64,000 nucleotides of DNA from Nicotiana tabacum (Eukaryota > Streptophyta > Magnoliopsida > Solanales > Solanaceae). Positions 35,630 to 47,916 of the stretch are shown piece by piece. The notes under the pieces are model-generated. The model was not told the DNA's origin, did no database searches, and saw only the letters and a program-made list of their open reading frames with translations. Location of the stretch: positions 156,454,178 to 156,518,177 of the forward strand of contig NC_134085.1 in assembly GCF_000715075.1 (NCBI RefSeq), in the 5' to 3' direction. The translations under genes were made by a program, and so were the position numbers. Positions within the stretch are counted from its first letter, which is position 1. Each line of letters opens with the position of its first letter.

Positions 35630-37614
35630 TGTTACATCTTGCATTTTCGTACGTTAAAATTTCGTTTTCAGTTAACCGACGTAGACTTGGGGATGAGATC
35701 ATCTCGATGCTAACGTACTTATGCTATTTATAACAAGCGATAAATAAGTGTTATGAAGGATAAAGGGGTACACGGATTAAAGAATACGAGTTTCGTTGAA
35801 AGTGGCCAATTTGGAATAAAATACGGGTCGAACGATAATACCCGATAATTATGAACTAGTACCATGAAAGGTACCATATGATCACGGTAGTATAATATAT
35901 AAAGTATATATGAAGTATTTTAAAAATAAATAAATTTTAAGTAATTTATGGTAATTTTAAAATTATGCGGGTAATAGATTAATTACCGGGTAACGAAACA
36001 TTACCTAGTTAACTAATAAGTGGATCAAAATTAACAAAATCACCCCCCCCCCCAAGAGAAACGTGGCAGCAGCCCCCTCCCTTTTTTAGTTTAAGGTGAG
36101 TCATTAATCACATTTACATGTGTCACAAGGGCTAATTTACAAAGTCTTATCTAATAAAGACTCTTATGAGCATTTCCAATAGAATTGGAAAAGATCAAAC
36201 AACATTTTGCATTCTATCTTAAAACAAAAAACGTGAAAGCAGAATCATTTTCGTTCATCAGTTCAATCTTTAGCTAACGTTTCAATTTCAAAGAGCAACC
36301 AATTTCGTAATTTCGTATCTGAATTTCAATAATTTCAAGTAGAATTTTGTCCATATTTCGCAGAAGCAGATTCGTTCAAATAATTCCAGGAATAGGTATG
36401 TTAAGGTCCTCCCTTCTTTCTTTTGGCATGGTCCAAATTATGCTGAAGAAACGAGCAAAAACACAGTTTCCATAAATTATTCTATTCAATAGAAATAGGG
36501 GTGTCTATATTCTTGATTCCCCATGAAAAATATTATTAACTTCTGTTCATAGGTCTTAGAATAATACATAGTTGAAAAAGTTTATCCAGAAGGAATATTG
36601 AGATTATTACGTATTTTTCATGCATTTCACTCATTTATACATGTGCATTGACCCATGACCAAATGGCGTTATATACGCGTGTATATGTATATTATATTTA
36701 TATGGGATACGGGAAAAGGTTACGGCGTTATGGACGCACCACTACCTGATCAGCTAATATATGATGATGATGTTGCCCGCAATGGCTGAAATATGACTCA
36801 GACGGTGTTATATATGCGTATATATGTACGTATATGTATATGGGATATGGGAAGAGGTTATGACGTTATATACGCACCACCACCTGATCAGCTGGTATAT
36901 GTTGATAATGTGCCCATAGTGGCCGAGACGATATGATGGGATGCCCTTAGTGGCTTGATGATATTATGTACACACATACCTATGCATGACACGACATTTC
37001 TATGCATGTGCATGACGTTATTAATGTTTTAGAATTTACAAAGTTATTCAGATTTAAAGATGTATTTCTATATTCCATGTTTCATCTGTCTTTTACGTAC
37101 TAATTTTCATGCCTTACATACTCAGTACATTTTCGTACTGACGCCCTATTTCACGGGGTATGCATTTCATGCCCATAGGTATAGGTAGGCAAGATGATGT
37201 TCCCCCTTCTTAGGATCCCTGATTAGCGAGAGTTGGTGTGTTCCATTTGATTCAGAGTTGTCTTTGATGTTGGTATGATACGTTTGTATGAATATGGGTA
37301 TGACGTGGCTCAGTCCCGTCTTTGTATAGTTATATTTTTCTTAGAGGTCTATAGAGAGTATGTCTAGTTGGGATGTATGTGGCCTTATCGGCTTTCAGTT
37401 ATTGGATGTATAGTTATCTACAGCAGTCTTGCCGGCTCGTCCCCTGTATTCTGAAGATATACGTACATATGCCTTGTTGGCATGTTTACTTCATGTATGT
37501 TATCTTCGTAATTCAGAAGATGTTATACATGTTCATATCCTAGACATATGTTTAGGGGTGTTTGACAGGTAGGACTCAGGCACACATCGCGGCCTATCGG
37601 TTTGGGTCGTGATA
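35630..37614 (+). repeat. 3' LTR of chromovirus B
   Basis: Partner of 28442-30428; ends GTGATA instead of GTGACA. Confidence 0.94.
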
Positions 37615-37619
37615 GATAG

Positions 37620-39376
37620 CATGACAATAGGAGACACGGAATTCTTCAGTTAAATCAAATAGGAGTGAATTAGGCACTAAGAGTGAATCATGAAGCAATT
37701 AATTCCAATTAAGCATGTAGAGGTGAAACTAGTAAATAGGAAACTCAGTCATCTCAAGAACATATTCATACATAGTGAATATAAAGACCTAAGAACCCTA
37801 AAAGGCCAATTTTCCACATATAATCCTGAGCACTCACTCGTCACCTCGCATACACGAACTACAATCAACATAGAATACTCAAATCCTAAGGGAAAGTCCC
37901 TCACACAAGGTTAGAAAAGATACTTACCTCATGGACGACCGACAGATACTATAAAATGCACTCATCGGATGAAAAGACCTCCGAACGGCTCAAATCTAGC
38001 CAAATTAACTTCAAAGAAAAAACAAAACACATAAGAAACCATTTTGGATCATAAAGTCTCAATCTTTAACAAAACTCGAAATTGGTCCAAAAGTCGACCC
38101 CGGGACCGCACCTCGGAACCCGACAAATTTTACAAAATTCGAATATCCATTCAAATATGAGTTCAACCATAAAAATAATTATCAAATTCCCATTTGGTCC
38201 ATCAATCACGATTTTTCATTTTAGAATTTTTCTTCAAAAACCAACTTTTTCCCCGACCCAAAACATAATTTAAATGATAAAAAATGAAGACAAAATCATG
38301 GAATATGTTAGATTCTAGGTGAAGTACACTTACCCAATCGATTTTTTTGAAAACCCCCAAAAGAAGCTCCAAATCCGAAGTTTAAAACTCAAAATATGAA
38401 GGAAATGGCCAAACCCCCGACTTATATAATTCTGCCAGAACTTCCACACCTGCGACCAACTTAACCGCATATGCTCAACCGCAGGTGCGCCTGACCAATC
38501 GCACATGCGCTCCACTCCACTTCTACGCCCAGGGATCCGCTCCTGCGGCACTGCACGTGCGTTCCAATTCTTCGTATCTGCGGAGACTGCCCAGACAAAT
38601 TCCTCTCGCACATGCGCTTCCTCTTTCGCACCTGCTACCATCGCACTTGTGCCCAGGGTCCGCAGGTGCGATTACACCTGAACTCAGCCTCCCCAAAACC
38701 ATCGAAAAATCATCTGCGACTCGTCCGAAATACACTCGGAGCCCTCGAGACCCCGTCCAAGCATACTAACAAGTCATATAACCCTACACGGACTTGCTTG
38801 AGGTCTCAAATCACATCAAACAATGCCGAAATGACGAATCACACCATGAATCAAACTTAGAAACTTTCAAATCTTCCAACTTCGAAAACTTATGTCGAAA
38901 CAAATCAAATTAACCCGGAATGATGCCAAATTTGCAGATATGTCCAAAATGAAATAACGGAGCCACTCCAACTCTCGGAATCACATTCTGACCCCGATAT
39001 CATAAAAATCAACTATGGGTCAAACTTCTCCATTTTCCAAACTTCAACTTTTTCAACTTTTGCCGAATCGCCTCAATTACCCTACGGACCTCCAAATCTG
39101 AATCCGAACGTGCACCTAAGTGCAAAATCACCATACAAAGTTGTTGAGATTAACCCAAAACTCGTTCCGGGATCGTTTACTTAAAAGTCTAATTCCGGTC
39201 AAATTCTCACTGCTTAAGCTTCCAAAACTAGAATTCTTCTTCCAATTTGACTCTGAATCCCACGGTAACTGAATTCAACTATGCACGCAAGTCAATACAC
39301 ATAATATAAAGCTGTTCAAGACTTTACGCCGTTGAACGGAGCTTAAATTCTCAAAACGACCGGACGAGTCGTTACA
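37620..39376 (-). repeat. 5' LTR of the outer element, second part
   Basis: Continues the LTR interrupted at 28441 and ends GTCGTTACA. Includes the second CpG-rich cluster (38445-38700). Confidence 0.92.
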
Positions 39377-39381
39377 ATTTG
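39377..39381. repeat. Target site duplication ATTTG, right copy
   Basis: Identical to 8684-8688. Confidence 0.93.
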
Positions 39382-39499
39382 ATCCACAAGTTCACTTCAT
39401 AAGGTTGTCGTAATCATGTTCCTCCTATAAGTTTTAAGGTAATCCTTCATCAACAAAATAATATAAATAATTAAACTATAAAAGTATAGCTTGTATTAG

Positions 39500-40896
39500 T
39501 GAATAACATTCTGATCATCTTCAAGTTGAACATTGAGAAAGATAGTGTCGTTATCTCCTTGCTTGTGGGTCTTAACATCTTCATACGTCACAACCTGACC
39601 AATGACATCTACAAATATAAATGTTAGTTAGACAATTTTGTAAAATGTGGTAATAATGGAAGAGAAGAATTACCAGTTAATTCTGCCTCATCGACATCAT
39701 TCTGATTTGTTAGCTGATAAAAAAATGATAGTTGAAGATATTCATATGAAATGAAGATTCAACTATTTCCTCAATTGTTGTCCTTTATGTAAATGTTAGT
39801 CTCATATTGTATGTCGTAGTCTTTAAAATTAAGTTGTTTGGTCCGACAACAAAGTAGTTCATGCGATATAAGTCGAGTTCATGTATCTTGGTCCTAAAAC
39901 ACTTAATTACATACTTTCCAATCGAGTCTTGGATACGATCACCCTAAAAAATAGATTAATTATTAGGATGTATCATATTGCAAAGAAATAGCATATATGC
40001 AAGAATTAGTGCACAATTGTGAAGGCTTGATGTGGATGATGTTGGAGTAACAGCAAAGACTGTTACTGTTGTTCGTGCTCTTCATAGAATGTGGGAATTG
40101 ATAGCTAAAGATGTATTTCTTATTTTTGCTGCTTTAGACTTTAAAAACAAAAATAGAAATATTTATACTACACATAATTATTTCATATATAAGCCAAGTT
40201 TTGTTATGTTTGTCCTAACCATAATCATTTTATATGACCCAAGTTGCATAATCGTTTCTGTACAAATGACTAGATTATTTAAACCAAAAGAAAAATCCAA
40301 AATTTTAACCATAGATAATGCTAATCTTTCTAATGTACTTTACATGACAAAACTAGTATTTGTAAATTCAATATCAGGATGTTGGGGAAAAAATAGTGCT
40401 CAAAGCTAAATGCTGCATTTTGTGTTAATAATCAACCTCAAGGGGAAAGCGAGGCTCCAAAGATATGTAGGCATCACACCCATTTTAAAAACTAGAAACA
40501 TACTAATAATGATGAGATACGCGCCTTTGTGATTGTACACAACTCATTTGAATGGTAACGTCGTTCCGGGAGTATAATAGAATCTTTACAACTAAGTGAA
40601 GTTGAATAAGCAAAATTGTTGTAAGTTCGTCGTAAAGAAATTAATAACAAACTACTTTCAGAAACAGAAACAGAGTACTAATACTACATATAATTTTTCA
40701 CAATCAATACATCTTATTGTGAAAATTCTATCCATAAAATAAGAAAAGAATAGAAATTTTAGAACTATAGTAATTAAGTTGAATATGTTACCTTTGCATC
40801 TTGTAAAATCAACTCAATTGAATATGGTTTTCCAGGATTAAAATGATCCGGCATTTTCCACATTCGAACGACTCTGACTTTGAGATTCCACTGCAT
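39500..40896 (-). pseudogene. RPA1-like single-strand DNA-binding gene of the Helitron
   Basis: Four minus-strand exon pieces with matching splice signals: 40792-40896 (ATG at 40896; WNLKVRVVRMW, FNPGKPYSIELILQDAK), about 39790-39943 (GDRIQDSIGKYVIKCF, ELDLYRMNYF), 39674-39713 (QLTNQNDVDEAELTG) and about 39500-39608 (DVIGQVVTYEDVKTH, LNVQLEDDQN). These are the N-terminal and middle OB-fold regions of the plant RPA70-like family (DUF223/RPA1 type). Plant Helitrons commonly encode such proteins. A stop follows exon 2 unless splicing removes it, and the C-terminal DNA-binding and zinc part is not found, so this is probably a remnant. It lies on the same strand as the Helitron. Confidence 0.78.
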
Positions 40897-41359
40897 CGAG
40901 TTGATTGAAATTTAACTGATTTCATAAAGTGTTGTAACCATATTTGCAAACTTCTGTATTTTGAGTAGAGAAAATAGAAGAAGGAGCAGACATTTGAGAC
41001 ATTATTAGCATAGGAGACAGTTTATAAGTTATGGAGTTAGGTTTTGATGCCCACGTTTGATTTTGGGAGGACGATCGTGGAGTATTTCTTTTCCCCTTTC
41101 TTCCTATTTCTATGTAAAATTATTTGTAAAGAAGAGTCCAATTTTTTAAATAGATGATCGTGGATGAAGAAACCTGGGAGTCCAAAAAATGTGGGAGTCA
41201 TGGTTTGAATAGATATGCCAAAACGTGGGACTCTGTGAATAACTGGCCAAATTATATTTTATAATTTTTTTAAATCTCCAAGCTTATTGGAGTTTCGTCT
41301 GAAAAATTGACACTTCTCAATTTTTCGTTTTGACACTTAGCACAAAATTATGAATTTGC
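40897..41359. other. Helitron 5' flank of the RPA-like gene
   Basis: No gene seen. Probable promoter and leader of the RPA-like gene on the minus strand. Confidence 0.5.
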
Positions 41360-41382
41360 CTCTCCTTTTCTATATTAATAGA
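41360..41382 (-). other. Helitron 5' terminus (TC end)
   Basis: The minus strand begins TCTATTAATATAGAAAAGGA, preceded by A. Typical of plant Helitron 5' ends. Confidence 0.7.
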
Positions 41383-41441
41383 TTATTTCTTATCTAATAA
41401 GTGATTATGATGGAAATTTGTTTTGGATTATATTTATATAT

Positions 41442-43440
41442 CTCACGACCCGAATTTTTCATACTCGGGAGTCGTGATGGCGCCTACTAGTGAAATCTAG
41501 GCAAGCCAATCATTCCAAATATTTTACCTTTTCTATTTTTAATCCTTTAACATTGGTAAATTAACATTAAATAAATAAACAACAGAATTAAATAAGCGGA
41601 AAAACAAAATATAACAAATTAAATAATATTGATACAAATCCATAAACAAAAGCTACCGAGAACTGGTGTCACATTCTCACAGACTGTCTAGGAATACTAC
41701 AAATAGGGGTTCGAAAGATAAATACAAAGTTATTTCTGAAATACATAAAAGAAACAATATGAAAAGATAGAAGGAGATGCCAAGGGCTGCGGACGCCTGC
41801 AGGACTACCTTGGGTCGCCTGATGGACTGAAGGTAGCAGCCTCACTACAGTCCAAAAGCTACAGCACCGAGATCTGCACACAGTGCAGAGTGTAGTATCA
41901 ATACAACTGACCCCATGTGATGGTAAATGCCTAGCCTAACCTCGGCGAAGTAGTGACAAGGCTAGAACAAGACTATCAAATAAACTTGTGCAGTTAACTC
42001 ATACAACAGAAAAATAAAGGCAGAAATTTACAGTTAAAGGTAGGAGGGGAAAACATGTTGCGGGGAAACAACAAGTAACAATAGAAAACCAACATAGAAA
42101 TGTAAAGAACACCATAATTCAACTATCAGCAAGAACTGAAAATTAAAGACAAGTGCACGGCATCACCTTTCGTGCTTTTACTCTCGTCCTCACCATAAGA
42201 ATCAATATAATCGGCACGGCATCAATCATGGCACGAAATTATCCTTCGTGCATTATCACTCATATCATGGCATGGCATTATACATCGTGTGGCACGACAT
42301 CACCCTTCATGCTTTTACCTCACAATATTGGCACGACATCACCCTTCATGCATTAACACTCTCAAAATCATGCACGACATCACCCTTTGTGCTTTACACT
42401 CTTCCTCACCCAAGCAACAATCACAAAGCAATTTGGGCAAGGGAATCAATAATATCATAAAAACATCCCGGCAAGGGAACAATAGTATAACAACAATATC
42501 CCGGCAAGGAAAACAATATCATGAGTAATAACATCCCGGCAAGGGAGATAATATCAAAAGCAATAACATCCCGGCAAGGGAGACAAAATCATAAACCTCT
42601 TATCTTCTTCACATTTACTTCACAACTCAATTCTCAACTTGAGCCAACGCTCTACAATGTTCAATTACCAATAATACTTCCACAAGCCTTGTTCAACAAT
42701 AAAAATTATCATATAAAATATGAACAATACGAAATGGAGGCACATTAATCATAGTATAAGACTCACTGGCATGCTTGACACCGACGCATAGATACCCGTC
42801 ACCATGCATATACGTTGTACTCAACAATTAACACATAGCAAATAAGATACAACTCCTAATACCTTAAGTTAAGGTTAGACCAAACACTTACCTCAATGCC
42901 ATGAACACAATTCAAGCCTCATCTATCACTTTATCTCTTGTTTCCACCACCAACTCGCTTGTATCTAGCCACAATTTACTTAACGATATCAATAAATACT
43001 AAATGAATCAATTCTAATGCATGAAAATAGGTTTTCTAATGATTTCCCCAAAAAGTCAAAAATCGACCTCGGACCCACATGGTCAAAACTCGAGGGTCGA
43101 ACCAAAACCCGATTACCCATTCACCCACGAACTCAAATATATAATTTGTTTTGAAATCAAACCTTAAATCGAGGTCCAAATCTCCAAAATTTAAAAATCC
43201 TAATTTCTACCCAAAACACCAAATTTCCCCCATGAAAACCCTTGATTTTGAATTGAAATCATGTGAAAAGATATTATAGATTAAAGAAAATAAGTTAGGA
43301 ACAACTTACAATTAACTTGGAGAAGAACTATTCTTTAAAAAATCACTCAAGACAGTTTAGGTTTTGAGAAAGTTTGAAAAATGAAGAAAAATGCGTTTAA
43401 GTCCTATTCATTGGTCGCAGATGTCGCAATTGCGACCAGG
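41442..43440 (-). repeat. Partial LTR copy C1 (family related to chromovirus A)
   Basis: Starts TCACGACCCGAATTTTTC and follows the same order of blocks as the next copy, including CGGCAAGGGA repeats (42445-42590) and GGCACGACATCACCCTTC repeats (42150-42390). It stops inside the LTR at about 43440, after GTCGCAATTGCGACCAGGG, and joins the next copy near its own start. Confidence 0.85.
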
Positions 43441-44399
43441 GTTTTCCACCCTCGGGAGTCGTGATGATGCCTACTAGTGAAGCTAGGCAAGCCAATCATT
43501 CCAAATATTTTACCTTTTCCATTTTTAATCCTTTAATAGTGGTGAATTAACATTATATAAATAGTAGAATTAAATAAGCGGAAGAACAAAATACAACAAT
43601 TTAAATAATACCGATACAAATCCATAAACAAAAGCTACCCAGAACTGGTGTCACAATCTCAAGGACTATCTAGGAATACTATAAATAGGGTTCGAAAGAT
43701 TAATACAAAGCTATTTCTGAAATACATAGAAAAAGCAGTATGGAAAGATAGAAGGAGACGCCAAGGCCTGCGGACACCTGCAGGACTATCTCGGGTCGCC
43801 TGATGGACTGAAGGCAGCAACCTCACTGTGGTCTAAAAGTTACAGCACCGAGATCTACACACGGTGCAGAGTGTAGTATCAGCACAACTGACCCCATGTG
43901 CTGGTAAGTGCCTAGCCTAACCTCGGCGAAGTAGTGACGAGGCTAGGACAAGACTACCAAATAAACTTGTGTAGTTAAATCATATACAACAGAAAAATAA
44001 AGGTAGAAATTTATAGTTAAAGATAGGAGGGGGAAACATGCTGCGGGGAAACAACAAGTAACAACAGAAAACCAACAGAGAAATGTAAAGAACATCATAA
44101 TTCAATTATCAGCAAGAATCGGAAATCAAAGACAAGTGCATGGCATCACCCTTCGTGCTTTTACTCTTCTCCTCACCATAAGAATCAATATAATCGGCAT
44201 GACATCACCCTTCATGCTTTTACCTCACATAATTATGGCACGGAATTATCCTTCGTGAATTATCACTCATATTATGGTACGACATTGTACATCATGCGGC
44301 ACGGCATCACCCTTCGTGCATTAACACTCTCAAAATCATGCACGACATCACCCTTCATGCTTTACACTCTTCCTCACCCAAGCAACAATCACAAAGCAA

Positions 44400-44565
44400 T
44401 TTGGGCAAGGGAAATCAATAATATCGTAATAAAATCTCAGCAAGGGAACAATAGCATAACAACAATATCCGGGCAAGGGAAACAATATCATGAGTAATAA
44501 CATCCCGGCAAGGGAGATAATATCAAAAGCAATAACATCCCGGCAAGGGAGACAATATCATAAAC
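44400..44565. repeat. CGGCAAGGGA short repeats in LTR C2
   Basis: Four to five imperfect units of about 34-37 bp with ATCCCGGCAAGGGA. A matching set lies at 42430-42590. Confidence 0.85.
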
Positions 44566-45382
44566 CTATTCTCTTCTTCACATTTACTTCACAACTCAAT
44601 TCTCAAGTTGAGCCAACGCTCTACAATGTTCAATTACCAATTATACTTCCACAAGCCTTGTTCAACAATAGAAATCATCATATAAAGTATGAACAATACG
44701 AAATGGAGTCACATTAATCATAGTATAAGACTCACGGGCATGCTTGACACCGACACATAGATACTCGTCACCATGCATATACGTTGTACTCAACAATTAA
44801 CACATAGCAAATAAGACACAACTCTTAATCCCGCAAGCTAAGGTTAGACAAAACACTTACCTCAATGCCACGAACACAATTCAAGTCTCATCTATCACTT
44901 TACCTCATGTTTCTACCACCAACTCGCTTGTATCTAGCCATAATTTACTTAACGATATCAATAAATGCAAAATGAATCAATTCTAATGCATGAAAATAGG
45001 GTTTCTAATGATTTTCCCAAAAAGTCAAAAATCGACCTCGGACCCACATGGTCAAAACTGGAGGGTCGAACCAAAACCCGATTACTCATTCACCCATGAA
45101 CTCAAATATATAATTTGTTTTGAAATCAGACTTCAAATCGAAGTCCAAATCCCCAAAATTTGAAAATCCTAATTTCTACCCAAAACACCCGATTTCCCCC
45201 ATAAAACCCTTGATTTTAAATTGAAATCATGTGAAAAAGTGTTATAGATTAAAGAAAATGAGTTAGAAATGACTTACAATTGATTTGGAGAAGAACTATT
45301 CTTTAGAAAATCGCCCAAGAGAGTTTAGGTTTTGAGAAAGTTTGAAAAATGAAGAAAAATGCGTCTAAGTCCTATTCACTGG

Positions 45383-45670
45383 TCGCAGATGTCGCAATTA
45401 CGACTAGAGTTTGCAATTGCAAACCCCTTTAGGACCTGCTGCCTTCGCAAATGCGAAGAATCTGTCGCATTTGCGACCAAGGGGAAATCCGGTCACCTTC
45501 GCATTTGCGAGGGACTAGTCATATTTGCAACATCACAATCGCGAGAAATGGTCGCATTTGCGACCAAGGCCTGTCCAGTCTGGGATCGCATTTCCGACAC
45601 CTGGGTAGCAATTCCTATGCCTGAAAACTTCGCAATTGCGAAGTCTGATCTCGCAATTGCGACATCAGAG
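45383..45670. repeat. TCGCAATTGCGA-type palindrome cluster in LTR C2
   Basis: At least eight copies of TCGCAATTGCGA / TTCGCATTTGCGA variants, as in the chromovirus A LTRs. Confidence 0.75.
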
Positions 45671-46047
45671 GCCTGAGCAAAAATGTCAGATACCAACAAC
45701 CATTCCTAAGTCCAATTTCACTCTGTGGCCTATCCAAAACTCACCTGAGCCCTCTGGGCTCCAAACCAAACATGCACAAAAGTCCAAAAATATCATACGG
45801 ACTTGCTCGTGCGATCAAATCATCAAAATAATATCAACAAATATGAATTAAACCTCAAATTCATGAAATCACTTAAGAACATTAAAATTACTATTTTCTC
45901 AACTATATGTCCGTTTTATACCAAACCCACTCCGATCTTTACCAAATTTTATAGATTCATCTTAATAACTATTTCAAACTTGTACCGGGCTCCGAAACCA
46001 AGATACGAGCCCGACAATATCAAGAATTACATCAAATCACTTCCAAA

Positions 46048-47143
46048 TAGGGGTGTGCATTCGGATCGGTTTATCAATAAATTGAATCGATAATTTGTTA
46101 TCGGTTTATCGATTTATCTATTTCAATTTTGATTTCAAAATTTTCCTTATCGAGTTATCGATTTCGATTTCGATTTTGTCCTCTTCGGTTATCGGTTTAT
46201 CGATAAACCGATAAGATATACTAAAAAAACAAATATTCCCTTATTCTATAATACCCTTCCATTTACCCTAAGTCCCTAACCCTATTATTTCCTCTACCCT
46301 TTACATCCAGCTTTCAAACCATTTATTTTTGTCACAACCCATTTCTTGGCCCAAATTCGATTTTTCCAATCTCTTCGTTTTCTCGTAATCTTGGCACAAT
46401 TCTGAGGTCTAGAAGAAAACCCAGTTTCACAGTTTGCTTTGTTCCGGAGGATGAGAAGTTGACTACTCAATTTGACAAGTTGAATGCCCAATTAGAGATT
46501 GGGACAGAAGAGATTCAAATAAAAATTGAGGAGCAGATCTCAGCAACGCGTTTAACCGAAAAATTGGCTAGGAAAAATCGGAGAGGTTTACTTATCTTGT
46601 GGTTACGGCTATGTCTAGTTTTGGGATTACTTCCTTGGCTATTATGGCCGTCTATTACAGATTTTCGTGGCAAATGGAGGTATGAAACACTTCATAATTA
46701 ATTCTCACTTCACTCTTCTTCTCGTTTTTCTTATTTTTAGAAAAATTGCTTTTTACTGAATTTTCTAATAGTATGTTTGGGTGTAGGGCGGAGAAGTGCC
46801 TTTAACTGAAATGTTTGGTACATTTGCTCTCTCAGTTGGTGCTGCTGTAAGTTTCTTATTTTCTACTATCTTTTAGCGTCTGTTGTAAGTTGCTTTTTAG
46901 CTTCTTTTTGTCCATATTAGTTAGGCGTGTTTATAGCGATAAACTTTCCGTGGAATCCCGCAATTTTATTTTATTGGTGTAATCGATAACCAAATCGATA
47001 AGCCCCAAAAATCGATTAATCGCAATCGAAAAAATCGAAACCTTATTGAAACGATAACGATAAGCATATGTACAAACCGATAATCGATAAGTAATTGTCG
47101 ATAAGGGTCAAAATCGAATCGCTAAATCGAATGCACACCCCTA
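46048..47143 (+). mobile_element. Non-autonomous hAT element with captured gene fragment (Pack-type)
   Basis: 1096 bp. Terminal inverted repeats are TAGGGGTGTGCATTCG at the left and CGAATGCACACCCCTA at the right. A perfect 8-bp target duplication CTTCCAAA lies at 46040-46047 and 47144-47151, the hAT signature. Subterminal regions are rich in ATCGATAA / TTATCGATT motifs on both sides. No transposase. The middle (about 46300-46900) is unrelated to the ends and codes for part of a beta-carotene hydroxylase. Confidence 0.95.
46300..46846 (+). pseudogene. Captured fragment of plastid beta-carotene hydroxylase (non-heme, BCH/CrtR-b type)
   Basis: Exon 1 ends at 46679 (GT at 46680). Intron 1 is 46680-46786. 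Exon 2 is 46787-46846, followed by a GTAAG donor. Visible peptides are ILRSRRKPSFTVCFVPEDEK near the transit-peptide region, TEKLARK, then, one base out of frame, SERFTYLVVTAMSSFGITS and VYYRFSWQME, and after the intron GGEVPLTEMFGTFALSVGAA. These are hallmark stretches of the plant carotenoid beta-ring hydroxylase, which makes zeaxanthin in plastids. A missing A near 46572 shifts the frame. The His-box exons that bind iron were not captured, so no enzyme can be made. Intron retention shows capture at the DNA level. Confidence 0.9.
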
Positions 47144-47476
47144 CTTCCAAAAACCTTTATATTTTTAGAAAATAATTTTCTTTAAAAATTCATTTCTCGG
47201 GCTTGGGACCTCGGAATTCGATTCCGGGAATACGCCCAAGTGCCAAATTTTACTACGGACCCTACAAGACCGTCGGATCACGGGTCCGGGTCCGTTTACC
47301 AAGAATGTTGGCCTAAGTCAATTTTATTCAATTTTAAAAGCCAATTTCCTTATTTTACTTAGTTTTCACATAAAAGTTTTTCGAAAACACGCCCAGACTG
47401 TGCATGAAAATCGAGGTGAGACAAAAAGAGATTTTTAAAGTCTCGAAATACAGAATCGACTTGTAAAATAAGTGAA

Positions 47477-47916
47477 CACAATAATTTTGTAGGTAATTCG
47501 TTTCAGGAATTAGTTAATGGGTTCTTCCTATGATAGTCTAACTAGTTTCACCCATTGGATCCACTTTTTTGATAATATACAAATATCTCAACTCTGAACA
47601 TACCATGAGGAAATTAAAGCTAAGGTCTACTCTAGGCTTTTTCGGCTTTTAATCAAACCGAACTATTGGGACAAAGGCATAAAAGCTAATATGAGATTTT
47701 AGCGTTAGTCAACTTGCTTTCTTTTCTTGCCTTAATGTTCCTCCGTTTTTTCTTGGTAATAATCATTTGTCTGAGAATCAACTCTTGGAAATTAGCCTGT
47801 CTGAATATTAGGCCTTTAATTAATATTATCACAGTGAAATTCTAACGCTGAAATTCATTATCAGACAATGACTCCAGTGAAGCCCAGATCTGAATATGAA
47901 CCAACGAAAGCGAAAA
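47477..47916. other. Unassigned DNA
   Basis: No gene or repeat recognised. Confidence 0.5.

Larger units (their letters stand above)
28442..37614 (+). mobile_element. Nested Ty3/gypsy chromovirus B, full length
   Basis: 9173 bp, plus strand. LTRs are 28442-30428 (1987 bp) and 35630-37614 (1985 bp). The element starts TGTTACATC and ends GTGACA/GTGATA (the last CA has become TA in the right LTR). PBS, gag-pol and polypurine tract are in normal order, with a perfect GATAG target duplication in the outer element's 5' LTR. The first roughly 120 LTR bases differ at 17 positions, so this is an old insertion. Confidence 0.96.
8689..39376 (-). mobile_element. Outer Ty3/gypsy-type LTR element (gag-only), nested insertions inside
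   Basis: Minus-strand LTR retrotransposon. The 3' LTR is 8689-12379; the internal region is 12380-12701 plus 24537-26708; the 5' LTR is 26709-28441 plus 37620-39376. The ends form TG...CA, and a perfect 5-bp target duplication ATTTG flanks the whole. A tRNA-Met-type primer site (TGGTATCGGAGC) adjoins the 5' LTR and a polypurine tract adjoins the 3' LTR. Without the nested elements it is about 9.7 kb with LTRs of about 3.5-3.7 kb. Only gag is recognisable; no RT or integrase was found, so it looks non-autonomous. The first roughly 155 LTR bases differ at around 10 percent of positions, so it is old. Confidence 0.92.
7612..41382 (-). mobile_element. Helitron, non-autonomous, split by nested LTR elements
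   Basis: Read on the minus strand, the element begins with TC at 41382 (TCTATTAATATAGAAAAGG, a usual plant Helitron 5' end) and ends with CTAG at 7615-7612. It is flanked by A before and T after, the normal Helitron A|T target. A GC-rich hairpin (CGCGC-loop-GCGCG) lies about 10 bp inside the 3' end (7625-7638). Removing the LTR element at 8689-39376 and one copy of its duplicated target leaves about 3078 bp. RPA1-like exons lie inside on the same strand. No Rep/helicase is present, so it would need help to move. Both ends were found by eye; a match to a known Helitron family would settle the call. Confidence 0.72.
43441..47476 (-). repeat. Nearly complete LTR copy C2, carrying a hAT insertion
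   Basis: About 2.93 kb after removing the hAT element, close to the 2.95 kb LTRs of chromovirus A. Both extreme ends are missing (no TG...CA and no target duplication). No internal region follows on either side, so C1/C2 is an LTR-LTR recombination product. Open frames inside lack coding support. Confidence 0.85.

Noticed and set aside
40032..40409. 125-codon plus-strand frame as a gene
   Set aside because: It falls in an intron of the RPA-like gene, antisense, AT-rich and with no domain.
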